Part shown: piece by piece, positions 10,431 to 19,891 of the stretch
How the letters are laid out: every line of letters begins with the position of its first letter
Numbering within the stretch: the stretch's first letter is position 1
Source of the DNA: Acidobacteria bacterium UBA2990
Lineage (GTDB): Bacteria > Acidobacteriota > Vicinamibacteria > Vicinamibacterales > UBA8438
Length of the DNA stretch: 64,000 nt
Reading direction: 5' to 3'
NCBI GenBank assembly: GCA_002347025.1
Contig: DEAE01000030.1
Coordinates: 41,223 to 105,222, forward strand
The notes under the pieces: generated by a model
What the model saw: only the letters and a program-made list of their open reading frames with translations
What the model was told of the DNA's origin: nothing
Databases searched by the model: none
Program-made: the position numbers and the translations under genes

Positions 10431-11178
10431 AGTAGGGGTATAGCATAGCGTTGGTGGTGACGATCGGTCTAAAGGGTTTGTTTATGGCAACGTGGCGGAA
10501 AGATAAAGTGGAGCAGGGTGGAGAAGGTCTAATACGAAGATGAGCTGGACCTCAGGAGGTTTTTTCGGTGTTTGTCAGCATCTGCTTGTTCTGGGTTGGA
10601 TCGGCAGGACGTGATTCGGTTGATGCAGGCGATCCTATAACTCACGATTAGGTCCATTTGTAGTCGTTAAATTTGTCCGTTCTGTCATTTGCGAATCAAT
10701 ATCGTGTGACTTCATTCGTTTTGTAGGTTCTGAAGGCAGTTTGTCCAGATGGCTGGTGTAAGTGGAGTTGTGAATAACAGTTAGGATTATGCCTTTTTGG
10801 TAGTAATACGCGTGAACATTGTGGCTGGGTTGTCGACTTTGAGATGGTCGGACTGGTAGTCGGTGGGCATGGACGATGATTACACGGTAGCCCCATTTTT
10901 GTCGTTCCGATTCCTTAGGGGAGGCAAACGATTGGTAAGATAAATATGGCCTTGGTAGTTGTGTTAATCAAGGCTGCCCTTGTGAGATGTTTTGAGGCAA
11001 TATCATCGGTAGGTCTGTTCGAATTCAACGTGGTCGGGATGTTTGATGATAAGGGCTGCAGTAGGTGGCACGACCGCCTGTCAGGTGAATGGATGGCCAG
11101 CTGCTAGTTCAGGAGCATCGAGATATACCAGACGTCCCGCTGCTTGTGTACCACCAGATGCTCGCTAAGTGCTGCCAA
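10431..11178. other. Long intergenic region without a recognised gene
   Basis: About 750 bp between ftcD and pgpA. No tRNA cloverleaf, hairpin plus T-run or conserved protein was found. The only coding hint is a 27-codon GTG frame at 10568-10651 with a good AGGAGG eight bases upstream (MFVSICLFWVGSAGRDSVDA, then GDPITHD); it resembles nothing I know. The 66-codon minus-strand frame at 10696-10896 is Pro/Thr/Gln-rich without domain features and looks like chance. Confidence 0.4.
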
Positions 11179-11649
11179 ATGAAGAAACCCCTAGAATCGG
11201 TTCTGGTTGGAATCGCCACGGTTGGTCCTTGCGGCTTGGTGCCAGTTGCCCCTGGAACCGTCGGTTCAATCGCAGGTCTTGCCCTTGTTGGCTTGGTTCG
11301 GCTGTCAGATTCGGTCCTGTTTGAGGTGTCAGTGTTGGTAGCTTTGGTGGGCGTTGGAGTTGTGGCTGCTTCGGCGGCGGAGTCAGCATTCCAGCGAAGG
11401 GACCCTGGTCAAGTTGTGATTGATGAGGTCGCAGGGGTGTTTGTGACGGTTTTGTTCATGCCCATTGGCTGGGGGGCTGCGGTGACTGCATTTTTCCTCT
11501 TTCGATTGTGCGACATTGTTAAGCCATTTCCGGCACGGCATGCTGAAGTTTTGCCGAATGGCTGGGGAGTCATGGCAGATGACATTGTTGCGGGGCTTTA
11601 TGCTCAGGGATTATTGCGAGCCCTTTTGTGGGCAACTGGGAGCGGATGA
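11179..11649 (+). CDS. pgpA: Phosphatidylglycerophosphatase A
   Basis: A small inner-membrane phosphatase that makes phosphatidylglycerol from its phosphate. About 156 residues from ATG 11179 (MKKPLESVLVGIATVGPCG); an in-frame ATG at 11158 and a longer frame from 11089 exist, but the residues before MKKP do not look conserved. Family signatures: APGTVGSIAGL, DPGQVVIDEVAGVFVTVL with the catalytic acidic residues, the RLCDIVKPFPA motif, and GVMADDIVAGLYA. About four membrane helices. It stands just ahead of cinA, an order seen in many bacteria. Confidence 0.92.
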   Translation: MKKPLESVLVGIATVGPCGLVPVAPGTVGSIAGLALVGLVRLSDSVLFEVSVLVALVGVGVVAASAAESAFQRRDPGQVVIDEVAGVFVTVLFMPIGWGAAVTAFFLFRLCDIVKPFPARHAEVLPNGWGVMADDIVAGLYAQGLLRALLWATGSG

Positions 11650-11739
11650 GCGACCTGTTTTGTGCTTTAGTTGATTGATGGGTTGTGATGCCGGTTCATT
11701 GCAGGTGTTCGTGGTCGACTCAAGGTCGTTACTGCTGTC

Positions 11740-13035
11740 ATGACAGCACACATGCCTCTCCAAGCTAGACGGCGATTTGCAACGGCTGAAATCATCGCTG
11801 TTGGGAGCGAGTTGCTGACCCCCTTTCGCTCCGATACTAACTCTTTATTCTTGACGGCACGGTTGAACGAACTGGGTATCCGTGTGCGGCACAAAACTAT
11901 CGTTGGGGATGATGGGCCTGATTTGGCAGCGGCGGTGCAAGCGGCCCTGGGTAGAGTTGACTTGGTTGTCACTAGCGGGGGACTTGGCCCTACCGAAGAC
12001 GACCTTACGAGGGAGACAGTGGCCGAATTGCTCGGCTTAAAGTTGGTCGAGCAAAGCTTTATAGTTGAGTCTCTTGAGGCGAGGTTTGCCGCGACTGGCC
12101 GGACGATGCCTTGCAACAATCGGCGACAAGCCTTGGTGCCGTCTGGTGCTGTTTTGCTTGATAATCCTCGTGGGACTGCCCCTGGGTTGTGGCTGGACAT
12201 AGGTGATCAAGTGCTGGTTCTTTTGCCTGGGCCTCCCCGCGAATTAGAACCTATGTTCGAGGGGCTCTCGCGTGATCGGCTGGCGGAGCGGGTGTCCCAG
12301 GAGCGCTTGTATCGGCGTGTTCTCAGAGTCGCCGGTCTTGGTGAATCCCATGTGGAGGAGAAAGTCGCTCCTATTTATAGCCGTTGGTTTGATCAAGATC
12401 CTGCGGTGGACACAACGGTGTTAGCCTCACCCGGGCTAGTTGAGCTTCATCTATCTACCCGTGCTACCCCGTCTGCGGCTACAGAAGCTCTCGATGGGCT
12501 AACACAGGAACTGGCTGATCTGTTGGGGGATAAGCTGGTCAGCACAGATGGTCGTTCTTTGTCAGAGGTGGTTGGGGAGTTGCTCAGGCAAAATGATTTG
12601 CGGGTAGCTGTAGGAGAGTCTTGCACGGGAGGTCTCGTAACTGCTGGATTGGTGGATGTTCCGGGTAGCTCACTTTATGTTGAAGCTGGAGTGGTTGCCT
12701 ACTCCAATGAGCAGAAGCAGAGTCTTTTGGGAGTGGTGCCAGAAATTCTTCAGACTTATGGAGCGGTTAGCGAAGAGGTGGCCTTAGCGATGGCTGAAGG
12801 AGTTCGGTGTTTGACTGGAGCTGAGTTGGGTGTCGGGGTAACGGGAGTTGCCGGGCCGAGTGGAGGCGGGGAGGCTAAACCCGTTGGGACGGTATGTCTC
12901 GGAGTGGTTGGGCCGGGTGCGGCAGAGGTGGCGAAGACAGTGTGTTTACCAGGTGACCGTGGCATGGTTCGGCAGCAGTCGACTCAAACCGCATTGAATT
13001 TGTTAAGGCTGGCGTTGCTGGGGCGGGTAGATTAG
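11740..13035 (+). CDS. cinA: CinA family protein (nicotinamide-nucleotide amidohydrolase type)
   Basis: 431 residues with two domains. The N-terminal MoCF/COG1058 domain (about residues 14-185) shows EIIAVGSELL, SDTNSLFL, VVTSGGLGPTEDD and LPGPPRELEPMF. The C-terminal PncC-like domain (about 265-425) has VAVGESCTGGLV, YSNEQKQSLLGV and GVTGVAGPSGG, the signatures of NMN deamidases. In characterised CinA proteins the N-domain is an ADP-ribose pyrophosphatase and the C-domain deamidates NMN, both in NAD recycling. ATG at 11740 or 11752. It is 90 bp downstream of pgpA on the same strand. Confidence 0.94.
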   Translation: MTAHMPLQARRRFATAEIIAVGSELLTPFRSDTNSLFLTARLNELGIRVRHKTIVGDDGPDLAAAVQAALGRVDLVVTSGGLGPTEDDLTRETVAELLGLKLVEQSFIVESLEARFAATGRTMPCNNRRQALVPSGAVLLDNPRGTAPGLWLDIGDQVLVLLPGPPRELEPMFEGLSRDRLAERVSQERLYRRVLRVAGLGESHVEEKVAPIYSRWFDQDPAVDTTVLASPGLVELHLSTRATPSAATEALDGLTQELADLLGDKLVSTDGRSLSEVVGELLRQNDLRVAVGESCTGGLVTAGLVDVPGSSLYVEAGVVAYSNEQKQSLLGVVPEILQTYGAVSEEVALAMAEGVRCLTGAELGVGVTGVAGPSGGGEAKPVGTVCLGVVGPGAAEVAKTVCLPGDRGMVRQQSTQTALNLLRLALLGRVD

Positions 13036-13373
13036 CTAAATCCCTTCTGTCGTAGTCGCTCAGGGCAAACTGTGCGGATCCTTTACGATTTGGTGATTCG
13101 GTTTTGGTGACTCTAACCTTGGTTGTGTGTTTGTACGTATCAACCTTGAGTGAGGGTCGATTGTTTCAGCTGAGAGCGGGCTATTATGAGCTTGAATCTA
13201 TTGGGTTGAGGTCAATGGTTGGCTGCCGCATATGTTGTAGTCCCCAACTTGTTCGGTAGTAGGGTTGTCTGGTTGGTCTTACGGCCAGACGGAAGGCTCC
13301 TGGAGAGCAATGTAAACTTCTCCCTAGAGCTATTTTCACTAGGGACTATGCTAGGGGGCGATAGGGGCGCTCG
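13036..13373. other. Intergenic region upstream of gpsA, with a stem-loop in the leader
   Basis: 338 bp without a gene. The only structure seen is TCCCTAG (13321-13327) and CTAGGGA (13339-13345), a perfect 7-bp inverted repeat with an 11-base loop, which ends 28 bases before the gpsA ATG. It could be an operator or a leader hairpin of the gpsA-ftsY-rib operon; there is no T-run. It is not an FMN riboswitch: the conserved RFN core was not found. Confidence 0.35.
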
Positions 13374-14375
13374 ATGAAGGAAGTTGCTGTTCTAGGTGCG
13401 GGTTCATGGGGTACAGCGCTGGGCATACATTTGGCCAGGCTTGGCAAGTCAGTGCGATTGTGGGGGAGAGACCCCGAGCTTATGACTGCACTGCGAGAGG
13501 AACGATGCAACCATAACTATCTGCCTGGGGCAATGCTCCCTCCGGGGGTTTTTCCAACAGCTTCTTTGGGCTGTGCCCTCGACAAGGTTGCTTGTGTGAT
13601 CTGGGCCATTCCCTCCCATGCGACCCGGGACATGCTGCGTTTGGCGGCGCCGTTGCTAGCCTCTGATACGCCTATAGTCAGTGGAACAAAGGGATTTGAG
13701 GTTGGAACACTGCTACGTATCTCTGAGGTAATACAGCAAGAACTTGGCTCAACACGGCCTATGGCTGTGCTATCGGGTCCCTGTTTTTCAGCTGAGCTTG
13801 CCCGAGGTGCGCACACCGCTGTAGTCGTGGCCAGCCATAGTTCCGTGGTCGCAAAGACGGTTCAGCAAGAGTTCCGTGCTCCCTATCTTCGGCTCTATGT
13901 AAGCGATGATGTTCCAGGAGTTGAGGTCGGTGGAGCAATGAAGAATGTTATCGCTATCGCAGCTGGTGTCGTTGATGGACTCGGTTTGGGTCCTAACGCT
14001 TTGGCCGCATTGATTACGAGGGGGCTTGCTGAGATTTCTAGACTTGCCTCTGCTTTGGGAGGTCGACGGGAGACTTTAGCCGGTTTAAGCGGCTTGGGTG
14101 ATCTGATCTTGACTTGCACGGGTGGGCTAAGTCGAAATTGTCGAGTTGGGCAAGGTCTGGCGAGTGGGAAATCTCTCAGTGAAATTCAATCAGGAATGCA
14201 GGTGGCTGAGGGCGTGAGAACCACCGAGGTTGGTGTGATGTTGGGAGAGCGGCATAGCGTGGATTTACCGATTTCAACCCAGATGCACGCTGTCTTGGAA
14301 GGTCGTATAGAAGTGGCGTCAGCCATCGAAGAATTGATGCTGCGTCGACAACGGGCTGAGTCAGACGCGGTGTGA
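13374..14375 (+). CDS. gpsA: Glycerol-3-phosphate dehydrogenase [NAD(P)+]
   Basis: Reduces dihydroxyacetone phosphate to sn-glycerol 3-phosphate for phospholipid synthesis. 333 residues, standard length. Rossmann motif LGAGSWGTALG at about residues 6-16; VSGTKGFE; LSGPCFSAELARG; and the catalytic-lysine motif GAMKNVIAIAAG, with GLGPNALAALITRGLAEI after it. First gene of a tightly spaced block with ftsY, ribD, ribE and ribBA, starting 11 bp before ftsY. Confidence 0.97.
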   Translation: MKEVAVLGAGSWGTALGIHLARLGKSVRLWGRDPELMTALREERCNHNYLPGAMLPPGVFPTASLGCALDKVACVIWAIPSHATRDMLRLAAPLLASDTPIVSGTKGFEVGTLLRISEVIQQELGSTRPMAVLSGPCFSAELARGAHTAVVVASHSSVVAKTVQQEFRAPYLRLYVSDDVPGVEVGGAMKNVIAIAAGVVDGLGLGPNALAALITRGLAEISRLASALGGRRETLAGLSGLGDLILTCTGGLSRNCRVGQGLASGKSLSEIQSGMQVAEGVRTTEVGVMLGERHSVDLPISTQMHAVLEGRIEVASAIEELMLRRQRAESDAV

Positions 14376-14386
14376 GGTAGTGCCCT

Positions 14387-15319
14387 GTGAGTTTAGTTGA
14401 TCGCCTGCGGCGTGGGTTGCGACGTACTACGGACCAGTTGTTTGGTCGCCTAGATACTTTAACTTCGGAGCGACGACGGAGCCTTGATTCTGGTGGTGGT
14501 CCTGAAGCGACAGCGTCTATTGACACCTTGGAGGCTCTCGAAGAAATTTTAATCGAGGCTGATCTCGGCGTGGTGGCTACGAACCGACTGATCGATGCCG
14601 CGCGTGGCCATGTTGACGGGAGAGATTTGTTGGCGAGTGTCAAGGGTGAATTATGCCGGTTGCTTGACTTTCGGCCGATGCCCTCTGGGAGTGTGCCATG
14701 CCCCAAAGTTGTGCTCGTTGTTGGTGTAAATGGAACCGGGAAGACTACGACGGTTGGCCGTTTGGCGCGGCTCGCAATTCAGGAGGGACAGCGACCTGTA
14801 ATATGCGCGGCGGACACGTTCAGAGCGGCTGCTGTTGAACAGCTTAGAGTTTGGGCCCAACACGTAGACGCTGAGTTTGTGTCGGCTCGCGCAGGGGCAG
14901 ACCCTGCTGCAGTGGTCTTTGATGCCATTACATGTGGAAAGGCTCGTCAGTGCGATATTGTGCTGGTGGACACAGCTGGCCGTCTTCACACTCAGGTCAA
15001 TTTGATGGGAGAACTCGACAAAATACGGCGGGTTGCTGGCCGAGCAATTTCCGGTGCCCCTCATGAGACTTTGTTGGTGCTAGATGCAACGGTTGGCCAG
15101 AACGGTCTGCACCAGGCTCGTAAATTTCTTGAATCGTCAGGGGTCACTGGAATCGTCCTGACGAAACTTGATGGTACTGCTAAGGGGGGAATTGTTGCGG
15201 CGATAACCGCTGACCTCGGGCTGCCGATTCGCTATATTGGCGTGGGTGAACAATTGGACGATCTATTGCCATTTTCAGCCACAGACTACGTCGATGCACT
15301 TTTCAGGTCGAGTTGGTGA
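14387..15319 (+). CDS. ftsY: Signal recognition particle receptor FtsY
   Basis: The membrane-associated GTPase that pairs with Ffh to target ribosomes to the Sec translocon. 310 residues: the NG core without the long acidic A domain of E. coli FtsY. The N domain is residues 1-90; G1 GVNGTGKTTTVGRLA, DTFRAAAVEQLRVW, DTAGRLHT, TKLDGTAKGG and the closing GVGEQLDDLLPF are all present. GTG start. It is sandwiched between gpsA and ribD, with gaps of 11 and 6 bp, so it is translated in one operon with them. Confidence 0.97.
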   Translation: MSLVDRLRRGLRRTTDQLFGRLDTLTSERRRSLDSGGGPEATASIDTLEALEEILIEADLGVVATNRLIDAARGHVDGRDLLASVKGELCRLLDFRPMPSGSVPCPKVVLVVGVNGTGKTTTVGRLARLAIQEGQRPVICAADTFRAAAVEQLRVWAQHVDAEFVSARAGADPAAVVFDAITCGKARQCDIVLVDTAGRLHTQVNLMGELDKIRRVAGRAISGAPHETLLVLDATVGQNGLHQARKFLESSGVTGIVLTKLDGTAKGGIVAAITADLGLPIRYIGVGEQLDDLLPFSATDYVDALFRSSW

Positions 15320-15325
15320 AAGTGG

Positions 15326-16408
15326 ATGAACGACGAGAAGTGGATGCTTGAGGCTCTGTCTTTGGCGGCAAAGGGGCAAGGGGCGACGAGTCCAAACCCG
15401 ATGGTTGGAGCAGTGCTTGTTAGCCAAGGTCGAGTGGTCGGCAGGGGGTTCCATGCCCGTGCCGGCGCTGCACATGCCGAAGTGGTGGCGATTGAGGAGG
15501 CTGGATCAGCTGCTTCCGGCGCGACTTTGTATTGCACCCTGGAGCCATGTTGCCATAGAGGTCGCACAGGCCCGTGTGTGGACCGGATCGTAGCGGCAGG
15601 AGTGACAGTGGTAACCATTGGGACCGAGGACCCAGACTCCCGGGTGAATGGTGGTGGGGTTCAGTATCTCCGTGAGCATGGGATAGCGGTCAGAGTGGGA
15701 GTCTGCAAGACGGAGGCACGGCGCCTCAATGAGGCGTTTTTTACCGTAAAGCGTCTAGGGAGACCATTTGTGACTCTGAAGGTTGCAGTCAGCCTAGATG
15801 GACGTATTACTGCTGGACCCGGGCAGCAGACGTTCCTAACGCAACCAGCAGCGTTGAAACATGCACACTCAGTGCGAGCCGAAGTAGATGCTATCGGCGT
15901 GGGTTCCAATACTGTGATGGTGGACGACCCACTGTTGACAGCCCGGGGAGTGAAGAGACACCGCCCGCTGGTCAGGGTGCTGTTTGACACAAGGATGCGG
16001 ACACCATCAACTGCACGTGTCTTTAGTACCTTGGAGTCTGGTCCGGTTGTCGTGATGACCACTGATGCTTCTATCGAGAGATGGCCTGATCGTGCAGCCG
16101 CCCTTCGGCAGGCAGGGGCTTGCATAGAGCCGTTACCTGGCAGGGACCCGGCTGCAGCTCTATCACGCCTGTTGGCCTACGACGTAAATAGTCTGCTAGT
16201 GGAGGGCGGTACTGAGTTGCACCGGGCAGTTTGGGAGGCGGGTGTGACCGATAGGATCCGTTTGTATATCGTGCCTGTTCGACTTGGGCCCACCGGAGTA
16301 CCTTGGTTGCCAAGTACTAGGCTTTCTATTGCGGCGCTTGGTGGTGGCCGACTGTCCTACCTAGGGCAAGATCTGTTGGTGGAGGCTGATGTTCAACGGA
16401 TTGATTGA
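15326..16408 (+). CDS. ribD: Bifunctional riboflavin biosynthesis deaminase/reductase RibD
   Basis: Carries out steps two and three of riboflavin synthesis: deamination of the pyrimidine and reduction of its ribosyl side chain. 360 residues. The N-terminal zinc deaminase has HAE at residues 50-52 and the PCC...GPC motif with Cys75 and Cys84. The C-terminal reductase (from about 145) shows RPFVTLKVAVSLDGRITA and the LLVEGGTELHRA motif. Its 3' end overlaps ribE by 20 bp, which implies translational coupling. Confidence 0.97.
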   Translation: MNDEKWMLEALSLAAKGQGATSPNPMVGAVLVSQGRVVGRGFHARAGAAHAEVVAIEEAGSAASGATLYCTLEPCCHRGRTGPCVDRIVAAGVTVVTIGTEDPDSRVNGGGVQYLREHGIAVRVGVCKTEARRLNEAFFTVKRLGRPFVTLKVAVSLDGRITAGPGQQTFLTQPAALKHAHSVRAEVDAIGVGSNTVMVDDPLLTARGVKRHRPLVRVLFDTRMRTPSTARVFSTLESGPVVVMTTDASIERWPDRAAALRQAGACIEPLPGRDPAAALSRLLAYDVNSLLVEGGTELHRAVWEAGVTDRIRLYIVPVRLGPTGVPWLPSTRLSIAALGGGRLSYLGQDLLVEADVQRID

Positions 16409-17027
16409 AGAATTGGGTGAGATCGTGGCGGTGACCCCGATCCGATCTGGCGTGACGATTGGTGTGAAGACGGCGGTCTCGGCAAGCTTGGAGCTCGGTG
16501 AGAGTGTCGCCCTCAATGGGGTTTGTCTGACGGTGACAGACCGGAATAAAACCAGATTTGAAGCCCAAATTTCTCCGGAGACTGTCCGTGTTACCAGTTT
16601 AGCGAGGCTCGCTGTTGGCGATTTGGTTAACCTGGAACGGTCCATGCGGGCCGACACTCGAGTTGGAGGCCATTTCGTTCAAGGGCATGTTGATGGAACG
16701 GGGACGGTCGGGGAGATAAGGCAAGAGGATGAATTTCACTGGGTCTCAATAAACTTTGCGAAGAGGTTAGCACCATACCTGGTGGCGAAGGGTTCGGTAG
16801 CAGTCGATGGGATTAGCCTGACAGTTGCGGAATTGGGGGATGAAAGCTTTGGGGTGCAGATCATCCCGTTCACTTGGACCCACACTTCCCTGTGCCGGGC
16901 CGAAGTCGGGATGGTGGTCAATCTTGAATGCGATATCATCGGGAAATATGTTGCTCGTTCTTTTGAAATTGGGGCATTTAGGTTGTCGGGGCCGGAGCTA
17001 AGCAAGACTGGGGATGACAATGGCTGA
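16389..17027 (+). CDS. ribE: Riboflavin synthase, alpha subunit
   Basis: Converts two 6,7-dimethyl-8-ribityllumazine molecules to riboflavin. 212 residues made of two lumazine-binding repeats: MFNGLIEELGEI with LNGVCLTV in the first (about 1-87), and GGHFVQGHVDGTG with VDGISLTVAEL in the second (about 88-190). It overlaps ribD by 20 bp and ribBA by about 14 bp. The partner enzyme, lumazine synthase (ribH), does not follow in this block. Confidence 0.97.
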   Translation: MFNGLIEELGEIVAVTPIRSGVTIGVKTAVSASLELGESVALNGVCLTVTDRNKTRFEAQISPETVRVTSLARLAVGDLVNLERSMRADTRVGGHFVQGHVDGTGTVGEIRQEDEFHWVSINFAKRLAPYLVAKGSVAVDGISLTVAELGDESFGVQIIPFTWTHTSLCRAEVGMVVNLECDIIGKYVARSFEIGAFRLSGPELSKTGDDNG

Positions 17028-18297
17028 TCGGACTAAACAAAAGCAGGGCAGCGGTTCGTCGGCTTTGAAGTTGGCAGGTCGATCTCACAAGCGCGGTACT
17101 TTTGCACCAGTCGCTGAAGCAGTGGAGGCCATCCGCCAAGGGCAGATGGTCATCGTTGTCGATGACGAAGACCGTGAAAATGAAGGGGACCTAACCATTG
17201 CAGCAGAAAAGACAACTCCAGAGCTGATTAACTTTATGGCGAAGTACGGTCGAGGTCTCATCTGCTTGCCGATGACCGGCGAATGGTTAGATCGGTTAGA
17301 GATTCCCCTGATGGTGCGAGAGAACACCTCACAGTTTTCGACAGCATTTTGTGTGTCGATTGAAGCCAAGGAGTCGACAAGCACCGGAATTTCGGCTGCT
17401 GACCGAGCAGCGACGGCAAGGGCAGCAGCCGACCCGAAGACTACCCCCAGCGACCTCGCTAGACCGGGCCATATGTTTCCGTTGCGAGCGCGTGACGGCG
17501 GCGTGCTGGTGCGTGCTGGTCAGACAGAGGCCGCTGTCGATCTTGCTAGAACCGCTGGTCTTAATCCAGTTGGCGTAATTTGCGAGATCATGAATGAAGA
17601 CGGCACGATGGCTAGGGTTCCACACCTGCGCCGGTTTGCAAAAAAACACAACCTACTGATGATCACTATTGCCGATCTGATCGAATATCGTATGCGAAAC
17701 GAACGGCTCGTGAAGCAGGTAGCAGCCTCTAAATTGCCGACTGAATTCGGTGAATTTGATTTAGTTGCTTTTGAGAGCAACCTTGATGGAGAGAGTCATG
17801 TAGCTCTGGTCAAAGGGGATGTGGGTGATGGGAGTGACGTTTTAGTGCGGGTCCATTCGCGCTGTCTAACGGGAGAGGCTTTTCATTCCGCTCGCTGCGA
17901 CTGTGGTGCCCAACTTACGACAGCAATGCAGCGTATTGCGACTGAGGGACGTGGAATTCTTCTATATCTCAACCAAGAGGGTCGTGGCATTGGCCTGACA
18001 AACAAGATTCGCGCGTATCACCTCCAGGACCAAGGTTATGACACAGTGGAGGCAAATGAGCGGCTTGGCTTCAAGCCAGATCAGCGAGACTACGGTATCG
18101 GTGCACAGATTTTGGGCGAGTTGGGAGTCAAAACTATGAGACTGCTGACTAATAACCCACGTAAGTTCGTCGGGTTGGAGGGCTACGGATTGTCTGTGTC
18201 GGCGTCATTACCGCTCGAAGTTCCAACCAGCGGACCCGCTCGGTCCTATCTTCGGACTAAAAAGAAGAAGCTGGGTCACACCTTGAAGTCGGTTTGA
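17014..18297 (+). CDS. ribBA: Bifunctional DHBP synthase / GTP cyclohydrolase II
   Basis: A fusion giving both riboflavin precursors. 427 residues. The N-terminal DHBP synthase (about residues 25-225) has VIVVDDEDRENEGDLTIAAE, then GRGLICLP and the RAGQTEAAVDLARTAG motif. The C-terminal GTP cyclohydrolase II (about 230-420) has the zinc motif CLTGEAFHSARCDCG, YLNQEGRGIGLTNKIRAY, and NNPRKFVGLEGYGL. ATG at 17014 or 17020 (MADRTKQKQ). Last gene of the gpsA-ftsY-rib block. The basic N-terminal ~25 residues are an extension. Confidence 0.97.
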   Translation: MTMADRTKQKQGSGSSALKLAGRSHKRGTFAPVAEAVEAIRQGQMVIVVDDEDRENEGDLTIAAEKTTPELINFMAKYGRGLICLPMTGEWLDRLEIPLMVRENTSQFSTAFCVSIEAKESTSTGISAADRAATARAAADPKTTPSDLARPGHMFPLRARDGGVLVRAGQTEAAVDLARTAGLNPVGVICEIMNEDGTMARVPHLRRFAKKHNLLMITIADLIEYRMRNERLVKQVAASKLPTEFGEFDLVAFESNLDGESHVALVKGDVGDGSDVLVRVHSRCLTGEAFHSARCDCGAQLTTAMQRIATEGRGILLYLNQEGRGIGLTNKIRAYHLQDQGYDTVEANERLGFKPDQRDYGIGAQILGELGVKTMRLLTNNPRKFVGLEGYGLSVSASLPLEVPTSGPARSYLRTKKKKLGHTLKSV

Positions 18298-18493
18298 TGG
18301 AGGCCTCCAGTATCTTGGGCTTCAATTGACGGATTAATCTAATAAGAGCTACCATAAACGGTTATTTCTTGGCGATTTAAGGCTGAGCTCGTGTGGTTTC
18401 TGAGGAGCCCGCAGAAGGTGCTCGGTTTTCCGTTTGATCGCGATGTTAGGACAAGCCACGGGTGCTGAGTGGCTCGCAAGGGTATAGGAGCGT

Positions 18494-19855
18494 ATGTTCG
18501 GTTCACTTACTGAGCGACTGAAGTCCGTTTTTGATTCAGTGCGGCGTGAGACCCGATTAACCCCAGAATCGGTTGAGCTAGCCTTGCGCGAAATTAGGAT
18601 GGCGCTGCTCGAAGCCGACGTAAATTTCAAGGTTGTCAGAGCATTTATTGATCGTGTACGAGACCGTGCAGTCGAGAAGGCTGTATTGGAGAGCTTGACT
18701 CCAACCCAGCAGGTGATTGCTATTGTGCGGGATGAGCTGCGTGGTCTCCTTGGGGAGGGGACCGGTGGGTTGCCGGTCGGTAGTGATAGACCCCAAGTGG
18801 TGCTTCTTTTGGGATTGCAGGGAGCGGGCAAGACAACAACCACGGTTAAATTGGCTCGGTGGCTACAAGGTCAGGGGCGACATCCCTTGGTGGTTTCGAC
18901 CGATGTTCGCCGACCTGCGGCCATCGAGCAGCTAAGCGTGCTGGCTGGCGACGTTGGTGTCCGAGTGCACGACCCTGACACACGGTCGGATGTAGTCGGG
19001 CGTGCGGAAAGCGCGGTCACGTTGGCTCGTTCGACGGGTTTTGACGTGGTCTTGGTCGACACAGCTGGACGGCTCCATATCGATGAGGGGCTCATGGATG
19101 AGTTGGAACGACTCAAAGAGTCTCTCTTCGCATCAGACCTGCTGTATGTTGCAGATGCAATGACCGGTCAGGATGCGATTAGGAGTGCTGGAGAATTCAA
19201 CAGACGACTCGGTGTGACTGGAATTGTTCTAACGAAGATGGACGGTGATGCTCGTGGAGGGGCCGCTTTGTCGGTAGCGTCGGTTGTTGGCGTTCCGATC
19301 GCTTTTGTGGGAGAGGGCGAGCGGGCAGAGGACTTGCAGCCGTTTTACCCAGACCGGCTAGTTTCACGTATGCTCGGGATGGGGGACGTGTTGTCCCTAG
19401 TGGAAAAGGCTGAGCAGGTAGTCAGTCGTGACGAGGCATCACGGCTCGAGCGGAAGCTTCGTGGTAATGATTTCACTCTGCAAGATATGCGGGATCAGCT
19501 TATGACGGTTAAGCGGCTTGGCCCATTAGATCGCTTGGTGGATTTGATCCCAGGAATGGGGCAGATGGCCTCAGGCCTGCCGGATAATTTCGACCCTAGG
19601 GCTGTAATTCAGACATTGGCGATCATTGATTCGATGACTAAGGGTGAACGGTTGCAGTACAAGTTAATCAACGGAAGCCGCCGCCGGCGCATCGCCTTGG
19701 GAAGTGGCACTACCGTGCAGGACGTCAACCGTTTATTGAAGCAGTTCGTAGAAATGCGCCGTCTGCTGCGTTCAGTCGGGGCGGCATCAGGACAAAAGAA
19801 AAAGAGGCGGGCTCGGGGCCATATGCGACATGGTCTGGGTTTTCCCATGGGATAG
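18494..19855 (+). CDS. ffh: Signal recognition particle protein Ffh
   Basis: The SRP GTPase that binds signal peptides and 4.5S RNA. 453 residues. N domain MFGSLTERLKSVFDSV; G motifs GLQGAGKTTTTVKLA, STDVRRPAAIEQL, DTAGRLHIDEGLM, TKMDGDARGGAA and FVGEGERAEDLQPF. The M domain (from about residue 320) has DFTLQDMRDQL, LIPGMGQM and the SRRRRIALGSGTTVQDVN RNA-binding helix. It leads the operon ffh-rpsP-khpA-rimM-trmD-rplS, the classic order. No 4.5S RNA gene was found here. Confidence 0.98.
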   Translation: MFGSLTERLKSVFDSVRRETRLTPESVELALREIRMALLEADVNFKVVRAFIDRVRDRAVEKAVLESLTPTQQVIAIVRDELRGLLGEGTGGLPVGSDRPQVVLLLGLQGAGKTTTTVKLARWLQGQGRHPLVVSTDVRRPAAIEQLSVLAGDVGVRVHDPDTRSDVVGRAESAVTLARSTGFDVVLVDTAGRLHIDEGLMDELERLKESLFASDLLYVADAMTGQDAIRSAGEFNRRLGVTGIVLTKMDGDARGGAALSVASVVGVPIAFVGEGERAEDLQPFYPDRLVSRMLGMGDVLSLVEKAEQVVSRDEASRLERKLRGNDFTLQDMRDQLMTVKRLGPLDRLVDLIPGMGQMASGLPDNFDPRAVIQTLAIIDSMTKGERLQYKLINGSRRRRIALGSGTTVQDVNRLLKQFVEMRRLLRSVGAASGQKKKRRARGHMRHGLGFPMG

Positions 19856-19891
19856 CACGTCAGTGGTCCCAAGCAAGGAGAGAAGAGACGT

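Noticed and set aside
10548..10566. ACCTC-AG-GAGGT followed by a T-run as a terminator
   Set aside because: The loop would be two bases and the stem five; too weak for a rho-independent terminator. It looks more like a ribosome-binding site.
10696..10896. 66-codon minus-strand frame in the ftcD-pgpA gap
   Set aside because: Low complexity, no ribosome site and no recognised domain.
13036..13373. FMN riboswitch upstream of the gpsA-ftsY-rib block
   Set aside because: No RFN-type conserved core is present, and ribD lies two genes downstream.
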